Shown in pieces: positions 10,801-23,572 of a stretch of 64,000 nt of DNA. The translations under genes were made by a program, and so were the position numbers. Within the stretch, counting starts at the first letter, position 1, and every line of letters starts with the position of its first letter. The notes below the pieces were generated by a model. That model saw only the letters and a program-made list of their open reading frames with translations. It was not told the origin of the DNA and searched no databases. This stretch comes from Apium graveolens (lineage: Eukaryota; Streptophyta; Magnoliopsida; Apiales; Apiaceae): the NCBI RefSeq assembly GCF_009905375.1, contig NC_133647.1, forward strand, positions 52,820,506-52,884,505, written 5' to 3'.

Positions 10801-12120
10801 CAGGAAGAATGCTCTAGTCTTGGACAGTGGATGCTCAGGACATATGACTGGTTATAAAGCCCTGCTATCAGAATTTGAGGAGAAAGTTGGCCCAAACGTT
10901 TCTTATGGAGATGGCAACTTCGGAAAAATCTTGGGATATGGAAAAATAAAAATTGGGAATGTCATCATTGAAAATATAGCTCTGGTTGCAGGACTCAAGT
11001 ATAATCTGATCAGTGTGAGTCAAATCTGTGACAGAGGTTACCATGTCAATTTTTATGAGGAGCATTGTGAAATTGTCAGTAGGTCTGATGGCCATATCAC
11101 ATTGACTGGTGTAAGATATGGTAGTTTATATAAAGCCAATATCTCCACAAGAATTGATAATTCAGAAGTTTGTCTGTTAAGTAGAGCATCTATGGAAGAC
11201 AGCTGGAACTGGCATAAAAGACTTTTTCACCTCAACTTCAACAATATCAATGAACTTGTGAGGAAAGATCTTGTAAGAGAATTGCCCAATGCAGTGTTTA
11301 CTTCTGATGGCTTATGTGATTCATGCCAGAAATCCAAGCAAAGGAAGACATCTTTTAAGAGTAAAATTGAATCCTCCATTCTTGAATCATATCATCTACT
11401 TCATGTTGATCTCTTTGATCCAGTGAATGTTATGTCTATTTCCAAGAAGAGGTATACACTTGTGATTGTTGATGAATATAAAAGATACACATGGGTGTAT
11501 TTTATGCATACCAAGGATGAATATCCATCCATTCTTCTTGATCATATGAGGGTGCTGGAAAAAGGATCAACATACAAAGTGAAGATCATTAGAAGTGATA
11601 ATGGAACTCAATTCAAGAATAGCTCTATGGAAGAGTTCTGCAAACTCATGGGGATAACACAAGAGTTTTATGCTCCTGGAACTCCACAACAAAATGGAGT
11701 TGTTGAAAGAAAGAATAGAACTCTGATAGAAGCTATAAGAACCATGCTAGAAGAAGCAAGACTACATACCTACTTCTGGGATGAGGTTGTGCAAACTGCT
11801 TGATTTACACAAAATGTAACATTGATCAACAAGCATGGAAAAACACCATTTGAGATGGTGAAAGGAAAGAAGCCAAATTTGAAATAATTTCATATATTTT
11901 GTTGTAAATGTTTTGTTCTCAAAACTCATCCTGAGCAGCTTACCAAGTTTGAATTAAAAACCGATGAAGGAACCTTTGTGAAATATCCTTTGTCTACAAA
12001 AGCCTTCAGAGTTTATAATCTGAGAACAAGAACATTCATGGAATCTATACATGTACCTTTTGAAGAAAAGAATATAACAGGTCTAGAAGATGCAGATGAC
12101 CATGATAAGTTGATATTTTA
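10801..12120 (+). pseudogene. pol: Element X protease and integrase
   Basis: An open frame of 327 codons (10820-11803) holds the protease active site DSGCSGHMTG, the pre-integrase zinc region (WHKRLFHLNFNN, then CDSCQKSK), and the integrase core with LLHVDLF, IIRSDNGTQFKN and GTPQQNGVVERKN (the D, D, E positions). A TGA at about 11802 ends the frame; the integrase C-terminus continues to 12120 through further stops at about 11886 and 12119. These stops recur in the two tandem copies, so they predate the duplication. Confidence 0.9.
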
Positions 12121-13830
12121 AAATGAAGTACCTTATGCTGAACTTGTAAATCCTGACTCTGATTCAGTAAATCCTGATATCACTCAAAACTCTGAGGTTC
12201 CACAGAATAGTGGAAATTCTTCTGAAACTGAAGCATATATTGAGGGGGAGCAACATGACTCAAATCCAGAGACAACTGCAAGTGATTCAACCCAAGGAAC
12301 ATCAGTAGAAAGATCATCAGACTCATCTTCCTCAAACTCTGATGAGTCAAATACTGATAACAATGGAAACACTGATTCAGGGGGAGCATCAGGAAACAAT
12401 AGTGGTACTACTCAAGGAAATAACAGAGAATTCATGGATCAAGAGGGAGGTTCTTCTTTTAGGAGTCAACTTCCATCTGCAAGAAAATGCTCTAAGTCAC
12501 GCACACCTAACTTAATCATTCGAAACCCAGGAAATGGTGTAAGAACAAGGAAAGCCACTCAGAATGAATGTTTCTACCATTTTTTTCTATCTCAAACTGA
12601 ACCTAAGAAGGTTGAAGAAGCTCTGCAAGATGCTGATTGGGTCACAGCAATGCAAGAGAAACTCCATGAATTTGAAAGGAACAAAATCTGGACTTTTGTG
12701 CCAAGACCCAAGAACAGATCTGTAGTTGGCACGAAGTGGGTGTTCAGAAACAAAACTGACAGTGAGGGCATTATCACAAGGAATAAAGCAAGACTGGCTA
12801 CAAAGGGTTATTCAAAACAAAAAGGCAATGATTATGATGAAACATTTGCTCCAGTTGCAAGGTTAGAGGCAATAAGAATCTTTCTTTCCTATGTTACTCA
12901 CACGAAGTTTAAGGTGTTCCAAATGGATGTGAAGAGTTTATTTCTAAATGGAGAACTTGAAGGGGAATTTTATGTTGAACAGCCTCCAGGGTTCATTGAT
13001 CCAAAGTATCCAGATCATGTCTACTTACTGGATAAAGCACTCTATGGATTGAAGCGAGCTCCAAGGGCCTGATATGACACACTTTCTCTATTTCTGCTAT
13101 AGAGTGGTTTCACAAGAGGTCCAATTGATAAAACTCTATTTTATAAATACCATGGTAAGAACTTGTTATTAGTACAAATATATGTTGATGATATCATTTT
13201 TGGATCTACTAATGATAAAATTTGTGAGAGATTTGCAAAGCTAATGCAGTCCATGTATCAAATGAGTATGATGGGAAAATTGAAATACTTTCTGGGGTTA
13301 CAAGTTAAACAGAATGATAAAGGAATCTTCATAAATCAATCCAAATACACCTGGAATTTACTCAAAAGATTTGGAATGCATGACTTCTCAACTGCATCAA
13401 CTCTTATGGCCACTGCAACCAAGTTAGATTTAAATATTGGTACTTCAGTAGATATAACTAACTACAGAGATATGATTGGCTCACTCCTATATTTGACTGC
13501 TAGTAGACCTGATATCATGTATGCTACTTGTCTCTATGCAAGGTTCCAAGATGACCCTAGAGAACCTCATCTATTAGCTTTGAAAAGAAATTTCAAGTAT
13601 CTCAAAGGCACCATGAATCTGGGATCATGGTATTCTAAAGATTCAGACTTTAAGCTAATTGGATATTCATATGCTGATTTTACAGGATGCAAAATAGACA
13701 GGAAAAGCACTTCTGGAACTTGCCAATTTCTTGGAGGTAATTGGTTTCTTGGTACATCAAGAAACAAAAGTCAATTTTTACATCAACTGCAGAAGCAGAA
13801 TACATTGTTGCAGGAAGCTTGTTAGAAATA
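12121..13830 (+). pseudogene. pol: Element X reverse transcriptase and truncated RNase H
   Basis: A Ser/Asn-rich hinge (12121-12433) is followed by [56 protein letters not shown] (12434-13072), then a TGA and a TAG. RT resumes with the catalytic [14 protein letters not shown] and continues to RPDIMYATCLYARF (13163-13825). RNase H is cut short at AEYIVAGSC by the start of element Y at 13831. No X sequence follows in the window. Confidence 0.9.
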
Positions 13831-14831
13831 TGTTGATAAGATTAACATAACACCTTAGTAGATTTAACTTAGTGATATTGTAGATTTCTACGAATGTTTA
13901 ATTACTGTCCCGACGGATGATCTTTATAGTCCCAATGGATGGTAACTGAACATCCATCGAGAGTGTAGCTTATGAACAATAAGATTGTAACATATTTCTC
14001 CCAGCAACAATGTGTAGATTCTGCAGGAGTATTTAAGTCATGTTGACTACTAGTTGATATATAGAATAGGGTGACTAATAGTAAATATAAGTTTTTTTGT
14101 AATTCTGTATAAATGAAATGGATTCAAGTGACAAAAAAGGCTCCCGACGGATGGTTCACAAAGTCTCCCGACGGATGATCAAAAAAATCTCCCGACAGAT
14201 GATCAACAATGTCCCGACAGATGATCTAATTCAAATGGCTGTTAATAGTGACAACACAGTCACATGCGTCGGATGTTTGCAAATGGAATGTGGTAGCCTA
14301 ATTGCAGGTGTTAGAGAATAAAGAAGCATTACCATTTCTATGCAATTGTGAAATAGTCAAAGATACTAGAAAGAGTAATGAAGCAGCATGAATTTAGACT
14401 AGATACATTTTGTTTTATTATCTTGTCTTATTATTATGTAACTTGGTGATATATAAACCAAGTGTAGCAAGTAGAACAAATTAACTAAGCAAGCTTATTT
14501 TTCAGAGAAATATATCAAGCTGTATTTTGTAAGCATTTCTTTGTAGTTTTGTTTGTTCAACTTGTAAAGCAGGTGTGAGCTATTCAAAGCTTCACAAAGT
14601 TCTCAATTAATGTATATATATCTGGTGGATACTTTCAAATCCACCAGAAAGTTTTAAAAGCTTGTGTTTTTATTACTTAGTATTTTGATTCTCACTACTC
14701 TTTTATTCTGCACCATATCAAATCAAATACTGTTATATTTATCAAGTTAGACTTTCTTAAAATTGAAAAAGGTAGCCAGAATTACATTCAACCCCCTTCT
14801 GTAATTCTTGTTGTATTGTTAGGGAATAATA
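13831..14831 (+). repeat. LTR of copia element Y, unit 1
   Basis: Starts tgttgataag where X RNase H homology stops, and ends just before the PBS. The start is inferred from loss of X similarity, because no 3' LTR of Y is in the window. Contains five cccgac(g/a)gatg words (13909-14220) and paired atccatcgag forms. Probable U3/R features are an aataaa-free AT-rich stretch and taatgtatatatatc at 14606. Confidence 0.72.
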
Positions 14832-14833
14832 AT

Positions 14834-14845
14834 TGGTATCAGAGC
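14834..14845 (+). promoter_or_regulatory. Element Y primer binding site, unit 1
   Basis: Exact tggtatcagagc, the initiator tRNA-Met type PBS, immediately downstream of the LTR and upstream of gag. Confidence 0.88.
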
Positions 14846-15529
14846 AAGCTCTTGAAGGACAAAGAGTATAAAGATCACAAAAAACAACAAGGTGAACAAG
14901 AAGGATGCTTGAGTTAAAATTCCATTTCTGGACAAAGATAACTATCACCACTGGAAGGTGAAGATGCACCTACATCTTCTTTCTCAAGATAAGGCCTATG
15001 TGGACTGCATAGAGAGAGGTCCTCATGTACCTATGAGAGCTGCAACTACCAATGAACGATCTATTCCAAAACCTAGGCATGAATGGTCAGATCCTGATAT
15101 TGAGCAAGTCAGGAAGGATAAGAAGGCAATGAACATATTATTCAATGGTGTTGATTGTGATATGTTTGATAACATCATTAACTGTAAAACAACCAAAGAG
15201 GTTTGGGACACAATACAGATTATTTGTGATGGTACTGAGCAAGTGAGGGAAAACAAGATGCAGCTCCTGATTCAACAATATGAGCACTTCCATTATGAAG
15301 ATAGTGAGTCACTCACTGATATTTTCAGTAGGCTTCAGAAACTACAGAATTCTCTAAAACTGTTTGGAAGAGTCTATCAAACGAAAAACTCTAACCTCAA
15401 GTTCCTTAGATCTCTCCCAAAGGAGTGGAGGCCAATGACAGTCTCATTGAGAAATTCTCAGGATTACAAGGAGTTCACCTTGGAGAGACTGTATAGCATC
15501 CTGAAAACTTATGAGTTTAAAATAGAGCA
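14846..15529 (+). pseudogene. gag: Element Y gag, 5' part, fused to X integrase (unit 1/2 junction)
   Basis: Gag frame with HHWKVKMHLHLLSQDKAYVD, EVWDTIQIICDGTEQVRENK, LLIQQYEHFHYEDSESL and LKFLRSLPKEWRPMT, a UBN2-type copia capsid. A TGA at 14909 precedes it. It is cut at 15523-15529 (TAGAGCA) where X integrase begins in another frame, giving a meaningless tail. It is not a functional fusion but the scar of the tandem duplication. Confidence 0.87.
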
Positions 15530-16480
15530 TCTATGGAAGACAGCTGGAACTGGCATAAAAGACTTTTTCACCTCAACTTCAACAATATCAATGAACTTGT
15601 GAGGAAAGATCTTGTAAGAGAATTGCCCAATGCAGTGTTTACTTCTGATGGCTTATGTGATTCATGCCAGAAATCCAAGCAAAGGAAGACATCTTTCAAG
15701 AGTAAAATTGAATCCTCCATTCTTGAATCATATCATCTACTTCATGTTGATCTCTTTGGTCCAGTGAATGTTATGTCTATTTCCAAGAAGAGGTATGCAC
15801 TTGTGATTGTTGATGAATATACAAGATACACATGGGTGTATTTTATGCATACCAAGGATGAATATCCATCCATTCTTCTTGATCATGTGAGGGAGCTGGA
15901 AAAAGGATCAACATACAAAGTGAAGATCATTAGAAGTGATAATGGAACTCAATTCAAGAATAGCTCTATGGAAGAGTTCTGCAAACTCAAGGGGATAACA
16001 CAAGAGTTTTATGCTCCTGGAACTCCACAACAAAATGGAGTTGTTGAAAGAAAGAATAGAACTCTGATAGAAGCTATAAGAACCATGCTAGAAGAAGCAA
16101 GACTGCATACCTACTTCTGGGATGAGGTTGTGCAAACTGCTTGATTTACAAAAAATGTAACATTGATCAACAAGCATGGAAAAACACCATTTGAGATGGT
16201 GAAAGGAAAGAAGCCAAATTTGAAATAATTTCATATATTTGGTTGTAAATGTTTTGTTCTCAAAACTCATCCTGAGCAGCTTACCAAGTTTGAATTAAAA
16301 ACCGATGAAGGAACCTTTGTGAAATATCCTTTGTCTACAAAAGCCTTCAGAGTTTATAATCTGAGAACAAGAAAATTCATGGAATCTATACATGTACCTT
16401 TTGAAGAAAAGAATATAACAGGTCTAGAAGATGCAGATGACCATGATAAGTTGATATTTTAAAATGAAGTACCTTATGCT
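15530..16480 (+). pseudogene. pol: Element X integrase, tandem copy 2
   Basis: Second copy of the X integrase, starting at the junction and lacking the protease. The 203-codon frame (15533-16144) has WHKRLFHLNFNN, the CDSCQKSK zinc half, VDLFGPV, IIRSDNGTQF and QQNGVVERKN. It keeps the stops seen in copy 1 (TGA at about 16142, TAA at about 16226 and 16460). It differs from copy 1 at several residues shared with copy 3, for example VDEYTRYTW where copy 1 has VDEYKRYTW. Confidence 0.9.
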
Positions 16481-18171
16481 GAACTTGTAAATCCTGACTC
16501 TGATTCAGTAAATCCTGATATCACTCAAAGCTCTGAGGTTCCACAGAATAATGGAAATTCTTCTGAAACTGAAGCATATATTGAGGGGGAGCAACATGAC
16601 TCAAATCCAGAGACAACTGCAAGTGATTCAACCCAAGGAACATCAGTAGAAAGATCATCAGACTCATCTTCCTCAAACTCTGATGAGTCAAATACTGATG
16701 ACAATGGAAACACTGATTCAGGGGGAGCATCAGGAAACAATAGTGGTACTACTCAAGGAAATAACAGAGAATTCATGGATCAAGAGGGAGGTTCTTCTTT
16801 TAGGAGTCAACTTCCATCTGCAAGAAAATGCTCTAAGTCACGCACACCTAACTTAATCATTCGAAACCCTGGAAATGGTGTAAGAACAAGGAAAGCCACT
16901 CAGAATGAATGTTTCTACCATTCTTTTCTATCTCAAACTGAACCTAAGAAGGTTGAAGAAGCTCTGCAAGATGCTGATTGGGTCACAGCAATGCAAGAGA
17001 AACTCCATGAATTTAAAAGGAACAAAATCTGGACTTTTGTGCCAAGACCCAAGAACAGATCTGTAGTTGGCACGAAGTGGGTGTTCAGAAACAAAACTGA
17101 CAGTGAGGGCATTATCATAAGGAATAAAGCAAGACTGGCTGCAAAGGGTTATTCACAACAAAAAGGCATTGATTATGATGAAACATTTGCTCCAGTTGCA
17201 AGGTTAGAGGCAATAAGAATCTTTCTTTCCTATGTTACTCACACGAAGTTTAAGGTGTTCCAAATGGATGCGAAGAGTTCATTTCTAAATGGAGAACTTG
17301 AAGGGGAATTTTATGTTGAACAACCTCCAGGGTTCATTGATCCAAAGTATCCAGATCATGTCTACTTACTGGATAAAGAACTCTATGGATTGAAGCAAAC
17401 TCCAAGGGCCTGATATGACACACTTTCTCTATTTCTGCTATAGAGTGGTTTCACAAGAGGTCCAATTGATAAAACTCTATTTTATAAATACCATGGTAAG
17501 AACTTGTTATTAGTACAAATATATGTTGATGATATCATTTTTGGATCTACTAATGATAAAATTTGTGAGAGATTTGCAAAGCTAATGCAGTCCATGTATC
17601 AAATGAGTATGATGGGAAAATTGAGATACTTTCTGGGGTTACAAGTTAAACAGAATGATAAAGGAATCTTCATAAATCAATCCAAATACACCTGGAATTT
17701 ACTCAAAAGATTTGGAATGCATGACTTCTCAACTGCATCAACTCTTATGGCCACTGCAACCAAGTTAGATTTAAATATTGGTACTTCAGTAGATATAACT
17801 AACTACAAAGATATGATTGGCTCACTCCTATATTTGACTGCTAGTAGACCTGATATCATGTATGCTACTTGTCTCTATGCAAGGTTCCAAGATGACCCTA
17901 GAGAACCTCATCTATTAGCTATGAAAAAAAAATTCAAGTATCTCAAAGGCACCATGAATCTGGGATTATGGTATCCTAAAGATTCAGACTTTAAGCTAAT
18001 TGGATATTCAGATACTGATTTTACAGGATGCAAAATAGACAGGAAAAGCACTTCTGGAAGTTGCCAATTTCTTGGAGGTATTTGGTTTCTTGGTACATCA
18101 AGAAACAAAAGTCAATTTTTACATCAACTGCAGAAGCAGAATACATTATTGCAGGAAGCTTGTCAGAAATA
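16481..18171 (+). pseudogene. pol: Element X RT and truncated RNase H, tandem copy 2
   Basis: Hinge, then RT in two open stretches (16775-17413 and 17504-18199) separated by the same TGA and TAG as in copy 1. The catalytic YVDD is intact ([14 protein letters not shown]), as are [16 protein letters not shown] and [10 protein letters not shown]. RNase H again ends at the Y LTR boundary. Here the codon after the GSC-like stretch is CAG rather than TAG. Confidence 0.9.
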
Positions 18172-18949
18172 TGTTGATAAGATTAACATAACACCTTAGT
18201 AGATTTAACTTAGTTATATTGTAGATTTCTACGGATGTTTAATTACTGTCCCGACGGATGATCTTTATAGTCCCAATGGATGGTAACTGAACATCCATCG
18301 AGAGTGTAGCTTATGTAACAATAAGATTGTAACACATTTCTCCCAGCAACAATGTGTAGATTCTGCAGGAGTATTTAAGTCATGTTGACTACTAGTTGAT
18401 ATATAGAATAGGGTGACTAATAGTAAATATAAGTTTTTTTGTAATTCTGTATAAATGAAATGGATTCAAGTGACAAAAAAGGCTCCCGACGGATGGTTCA
18501 TAAAGTCTCCCGACGGATGATCAAAAAAATCTCCCGACAGATGATCAACTATATCCCGACAGATGATCTAATTCAAATGGCTATTAATAGTGACAACACA
18601 GTCACATGCGTCGGATGTTTGCAAATGGAATGTGGTAGCCTAATTGCAGGTGCTAGAGAATGAAGAAGCATTACCATTTCCATGCAATTGTGAAACAGTC
18701 AAAGATACTAGAAAGAGTAATGAAGCAGCATGAATTTAGACTAGATACATTTTGTTTTATTATCTTGTCTTATTATTATGTAACTTGGTGATATATAAAC
18801 CAAGTGTAGCAAGTAGAACAAATTAACTAAGCAAGCTTATTTTTCAGAGAAATATATCAAGCTGTATTTTGTAAGCATTTCTCTGTAGTTTTGTTTGTTC
18901 AACTTGTAAAGCAGCTGTGAGCTATTCAAAGCTTCACAAAGTTCTCAAT

Positions 18950-19001
<52 letters not shown>

Positions 19002-19209
19002 GGTGGATACTTTCAAATCCACCAGAAAGTTTTAAAAGCTTGTGTTTTTATTACTTAGTATTTTGATTCTCACTACTCTTTTATTCCGCACCATATCAAA
19101 TCAAACACTGTTATATTTATCAAGTTAGACTTTCTTAAAATTGAAAAAGGTAGCCAGAATTACATTCAACCCCCTTCTGTAATTCTTGTTGTATTGTTAG
19201 GGAATAATA
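18172..19209 (+). repeat. LTR of element Y, unit 2, with TA microsatellite
   Basis: Near-identical to the LTRs at 13831 and 22551. A pure TA run of about 48 bases (18952-18999) replaces the much shorter TA tract in the other two units and explains the greater length of this unit. It carries the same cccgacggatg words. Confidence 0.75.
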
Positions 19210-19211
19210 AT

Positions 19212-19223
19212 TGGTATTAGAGC
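19212..19223 (+). promoter_or_regulatory. Element Y primer binding site, unit 2
   Basis: tggtattagagc, one C-to-T change from the sites of units 1 and 3. Confidence 0.82.
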
Positions 19224-19908
19224 AAGCTCTTGAAGGACAAAGAGTATAAAGATCACAAAAAAATAACAAGGTGAACAAGAAGGATGCTTGAGTTAAAATT
19301 CCATTTCTGGACAAAGATAACTATCACCACTGGAAGGTGAAGATGCACCTACATCTTCTTTCTTAAGATAAGGCCTATGTGGACTGCATAGAGAGAGGTC
19401 CTCATGTACCTATGAGAGCTGCAACTACCAATGAACGATCTGTTCCAAAACCTAGGCATGAATGGTCAGATCCTGATATTGAGCAAGTCAGGAAGGATAA
19501 GAAGACAATGAACATATTATTCAATGGTGTTGATTGTGATATGTTTGATAACATCATTAACTGTAAAACAACCAAAGAGGTTTGGGACACAATACAGATT
19601 ATTTGCGATGGTACTGAGCAAGTGAGGGAAAACAAGATGCAGCTCCTGATTCAACAATATGAGCACTTCCATTATGAAGATAGTGAGTCACTCACTGATA
19701 TTTTCAGTAGGCTTCATAAACTACAGAATTCTCTAAAACTGCTTGGAAGAGTCTATCAAACGAAAAACTCTAACCTCAAGTTCCTTAGATCTCTCCCAAA
19801 GGAGTGGAGGCCAATGACAGTCTCATTGAGAAATTCTCAGGATTACAAGGAGTTCACCTTGGAGAGACTGTATAGCATCCTGAAAACCTATGAGCTTAAA
19901 ATAGAGCA
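19224..19908 (+). pseudogene. gag: Element Y gag, 5' part, fused to X integrase (unit 2/3 junction)
   Basis: Same Gag segment as at 14846. An added TAA (near 19363) disrupts LHLLSQDK. The open frame 19379-19981 contains EVWDTIQIICDGTEQVRENK and LKFLRSLPKEWRP, then crosses the TAGAGCA junction at 19902-19908 into out-of-frame X integrase. Confidence 0.87.
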
Positions 19909-20860
19909 TCTATGGAATACAGCTGGAACTGGTATAAAAGACTTTTTCACCTCAACTTCAACAATATCAATGAACTTGTGAGGAAAGATCTTGTAAGAGA
20001 ATTGCCCAATGCAGTATTTACTTCTGATGGTTTATGTGATTCATGCCAGAAATCCAAGCAAAGGAAGACATCTTTCAAGAGTAAAATTGAATCCTCCATT
20101 CTTGAATCATATCATCTACTTCATGTTGATCTCTTTGGTCCAGTGAATGTTATGTCTATTTCCAAGAAGAGGTATGCACTTTTGATTGTTGATGAATATA
20201 CAAGATACACATAGGTGTATTTTATGCATACCAAGGATGAATATCCATCCATTCTTCTTGATCATGTGAGGGAGCTGGAAAAAGGATCAACATACAAAGT
20301 GAAGATCATTAGAAGTGATAATGGAACTCAATTCAAGAATAGCTCTATGGAAGAGTTCTGCAAACTCAAGGGGATAACACAAGAGTTTTATGCTCCTGGA
20401 ACTCCACAACAAAATGGAGTTGTTGAAAGAAAGAATAGAACTCTGATAGAAGCTATAAGAACCATGCTAGAAGAAGCAAGACTGCATACCTACTTCTGGG
20501 ATGAGGTTGTGCAAACTGCTTGATTTACAAAAAATGTAACATTGATCAAGAAGCATGGAAAAACACCATTTGAGATGGTGAAAGGAAAGAAGCCAAATTT
20601 GAAATAATTTCATATATTTGGTTGTAAATGTTTTGTTCTCAAAACTCATCCTGAGCAGCTTACCAAGTTTGAATTAAAAACCGATGAAGGAACCTTTGTG
20701 AAATATCCTTTGTCTACAAAAGCCTTCAGAGTTTATAATCTGAGAACAAGAAAATTCATGGAATCTATACATGTACCTTTTGAAGAAAAGAATATAACAG
20801 GTCTAGAAGATGCAGATGACCATGATAAGTTGATATTTTAAAATGAAGTACCTTATGCTG
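19909..20860 (+). pseudogene. pol: Element X integrase, tandem copy 3
   Basis: Third integrase copy, like copy 2 but with an extra TAG at 20212-20214 (Trp in copies 1 and 2). The frame therefore splits into 19912-20214 and 20215-20523. D, D, E motifs are still recognisable (VDLFGPV, RSDNGTQF, VVERKN). Older stops shared with copies 1 and 2 are present. Confidence 0.9.
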
Positions 20861-22550
20861 AACTTGTAAATCCTGACTTTGATTCAGTAAATCCTGATAT
20901 CACTCAAAGCTCTGAGGTTCCACAGAATAATGGAAATTCTTCTGAAACTGAAGCATATATTGAGGGGGAGCAACATGACTCAAATCCAGAGACAACTGCA
21001 AGTGATTCAACCCAAGGAACATCAGTAGAAAGATCATCAGACTCATCTTCCTCAAACTCTGATGAGTCAAATACTGATAACAATGGAAACACTGATTCAG
21101 GGGGAGCATCAGGAAACAATAGTGGTACTACTCAAGGAAATAACAGAGAATTCATGGATCAAGAGGGAGGTTCTTCTTTTAGGAGTCAACTTCCATCTGC
21201 AAGAAAATGCTCTAAGTCACGCACACCTAACTTAATCATTCGAAACCCTGGAAATGGTGTAAGAACAAGGAAAGCCACTCAGAATGAATGTTTCTACCAT
21301 TCTTTTCTATCTCAAACTGAACCTAAGAAGGTTGAAGAAGCTCTGCAAGATGCTGATTGGGTCACAGCAATGCAAGAGAAACTCCATGAATTTGAAAGGA
21401 ACAAAATCTGGACTTTTGTGCCAAGACCCAAGAACAGATCTGTAGTTGGCACGAAGTGGGTGTTCAGAAACAAAACTAACAGTGAGGGCATTATCATAAG
21501 GAATAAAGCAAGACTGGCTGCAAAGGGTTATTCACAACAAAAAGGCATTGATTATGATGAAACATTTGCTCCAGTTGCAAGGTTAGAGGCAATAAGAATC
21601 TTTCTTTCCTATGTTACTCACACGAAGTTTAAGGTGTTCCAAATGGATGCGAAGAGTTCATTTCTAAATGGAGAACTTGAAGGGGAATTTTATGTTGAAC
21701 AACCTCCAGGGTTCATTGATCCAAAGTATCCAGATCATGTCTACTTACTGGATAAAGAACTCTATGGATTGAAGCAAACTCCAAGGGCCTGATATGACAC
21801 ACTTTCTCTATTTCTGCTATAGAGTGGTTTCACAAGAGGTCCAATTGATAAAACTCTATTTTATAAATACCATGGTAAGAACTTGTTATTAGTACAAATA
21901 TATGTTGATGATATCATTTTTGGATCTACTAATGATAAAATTTGTGAGAGATTTGCAAAGCTAATGCAGTCCATGTATCAAATGAGTATGATGGGAAAAT
22001 TGAGATACTTTCTGGGGTTACAAGTTAAATAGAATGATAAAGGAATCTTCATAAATCAATCCAAATACACCTGGAATTTACTCAAAAGATTTGGAATGCA
22101 CGACTTCTCAACTGCATCAACTCTTATGGCCACTGCAACCAAGTTAGATTTAAATATTGGTACTTCAGTAGATATAACTAACTACAAAGATATGATTGGC
22201 GCACTCCTATATTTGACTGCTAGTAGACCTGATATCATGTATGCTACTTGTCTCTATGCAAGGTTCCAAGATGACCCTAGAGAACCTCATCTATTAGCTT
22301 TGAAAAAAAAATTCAAGTATCTCAAAGGCACCATGAATCTGGGATTATGGTATCCTAAAGATTCAGACTTTAAGCTAATTGGATATTCAGATGCTGATTT
22401 TACAGGATGCAAAATAGACAGGAAAAGCACTTCTGGAAGTTGCCAATTTCTTGGAGGTATTTGGTTTCTTGGTACATCAAGAAACAAAAGTCAATTTTTA
22501 CATCAACTGCAGAAGCAGAATACATTGTTGCAGGAAGCTTGTTAGAAATA
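20861..22550 (+). pseudogene. pol: Element X RT and truncated RNase H, tandem copy 3
   Basis: Hinge and RT as in copy 2 (21154-21792, then to 22545). The YVDD region at about 21893-21925 is intact. A private TAG at about 22028 (Gln in the other copies) interrupts the palm after LGLQVK. RNase H is truncated at the same base as in the other units, by the Y LTR. Confidence 0.9.
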
Positions 22551-23558
22551 TGTTGATAAGATTAACATAACACCTTAGTAGATTTAACTTAGTGATATTG
22601 TAGATTTCTACGGATGTTTAATTACTGTCTCGACGGATGATCTTTATAGTCCCAATGGATGGTAACTGAACATCCATCGAGAGTGTAGCTTATGTAACAA
22701 TAAGATTGTAACACATTTCTCCCAGCAACAATGTGTAGATTCTGCAGGAGTATTTAAGTCATGTTGACTACTAGTTGATATATAGAATAGGGTGACTAAT
22801 AGTAAATATAAGTTTTTTTGTAATTCTGTATAAATGAAATGGATTCAAGTGACAAAAAAGGCTCCCGACGGATGGTTCATAAAGTCTCCCGACGGATGAT
22901 CAAAAAAATCTCCCGACAGATGATCAATAATATCCCGACAGATGATCTAATTCAAATGGCTGTTAATAGTGACAACACAGTCACATGCGTCGGATGTTTG
23001 CAAATGGAATGTGGTAGCCTAATTGCAGGTGTTAGAGAATAAAGAAGCATTACCATTTCCATGCAATTGTGAAACAGTCAAAGATACTAGAAAGAGTAAT
23101 GAAGCAGCATGAATTTAGACTAGATACATTTTGTTTTATTATCTTGTTTTATTATTATGTAACTTGGTGATATATAAATCAAGTGTAGTAAGTAGAACAA
23201 ATTAACTAAGCAAGCTTATTTTTCAGAGAAATATATCAAGTTGTATTTTGTAAGCATTTCTCTGTAGTTTTGTTTGTTCAACTTGTAAAGCAGCTGTGAG
23301 CTATTCAAAGCTTCACAAAGTTCTCAATTGATATATATATATATATATCTGGTGGATACTTTCAAATCCACCAGAAAGTTTTAAAAGCTTGTGTTTTTAT
23401 TACTTAGTATTTTGATTCTCACTACTCTTTTATTCCGCACCATATCAAATCAAACACTGTTATATTTATCAAGTTAGACTTTCTTAAAATTGAAAAAGGT
23501 AGCCAGAATTACATTCAACCCCCTTCTGTAATTCTTGTTGTATTGTTAGGGAATAATA
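22551..23558 (+). repeat. 5' LTR of element Y, unit 3 (the original Y 5' LTR or its copy)
   Basis: Same LTR as units 1 and 2, followed by a PBS and then by the only Y gag that continues past the TAGAGCA junction into the rest of Y. It contains the cccgacggatg repeats (one is changed to ctcgacggatg at 22628) and a short TA tract at 23331-23350. Confidence 0.75.
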
Positions 23559-23560
23559 AT

Positions 23561-23572
23561 TGGTATCAGAGC
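23561..23572 (+). promoter_or_regulatory. Element Y primer binding site, unit 3
   Basis: Exact tggtatcagagc. Confidence 0.88.

Noticed and set aside
12180..12399. Minus-strand frames (also at 16521-16740 and 20900-21119) repeated three times
   Set aside because: They lie opposite the Ser/Asn-rich integrase-RT hinge and recur only because the segment is triplicated.
13909..14220. Regularly spaced cccgacggatg words considered as a CRISPR-like array
   Set aside because: Spacing and word length are irregular, spacers are short, and the context is a eukaryotic LTR.
15533..15602. Apparent gag-integrase fusion protein in units 1/2 and 2/3
   Set aside because: The join is out of frame and lies exactly at the duplication microhomology, so it is a breakpoint scar and not a designed fusion.
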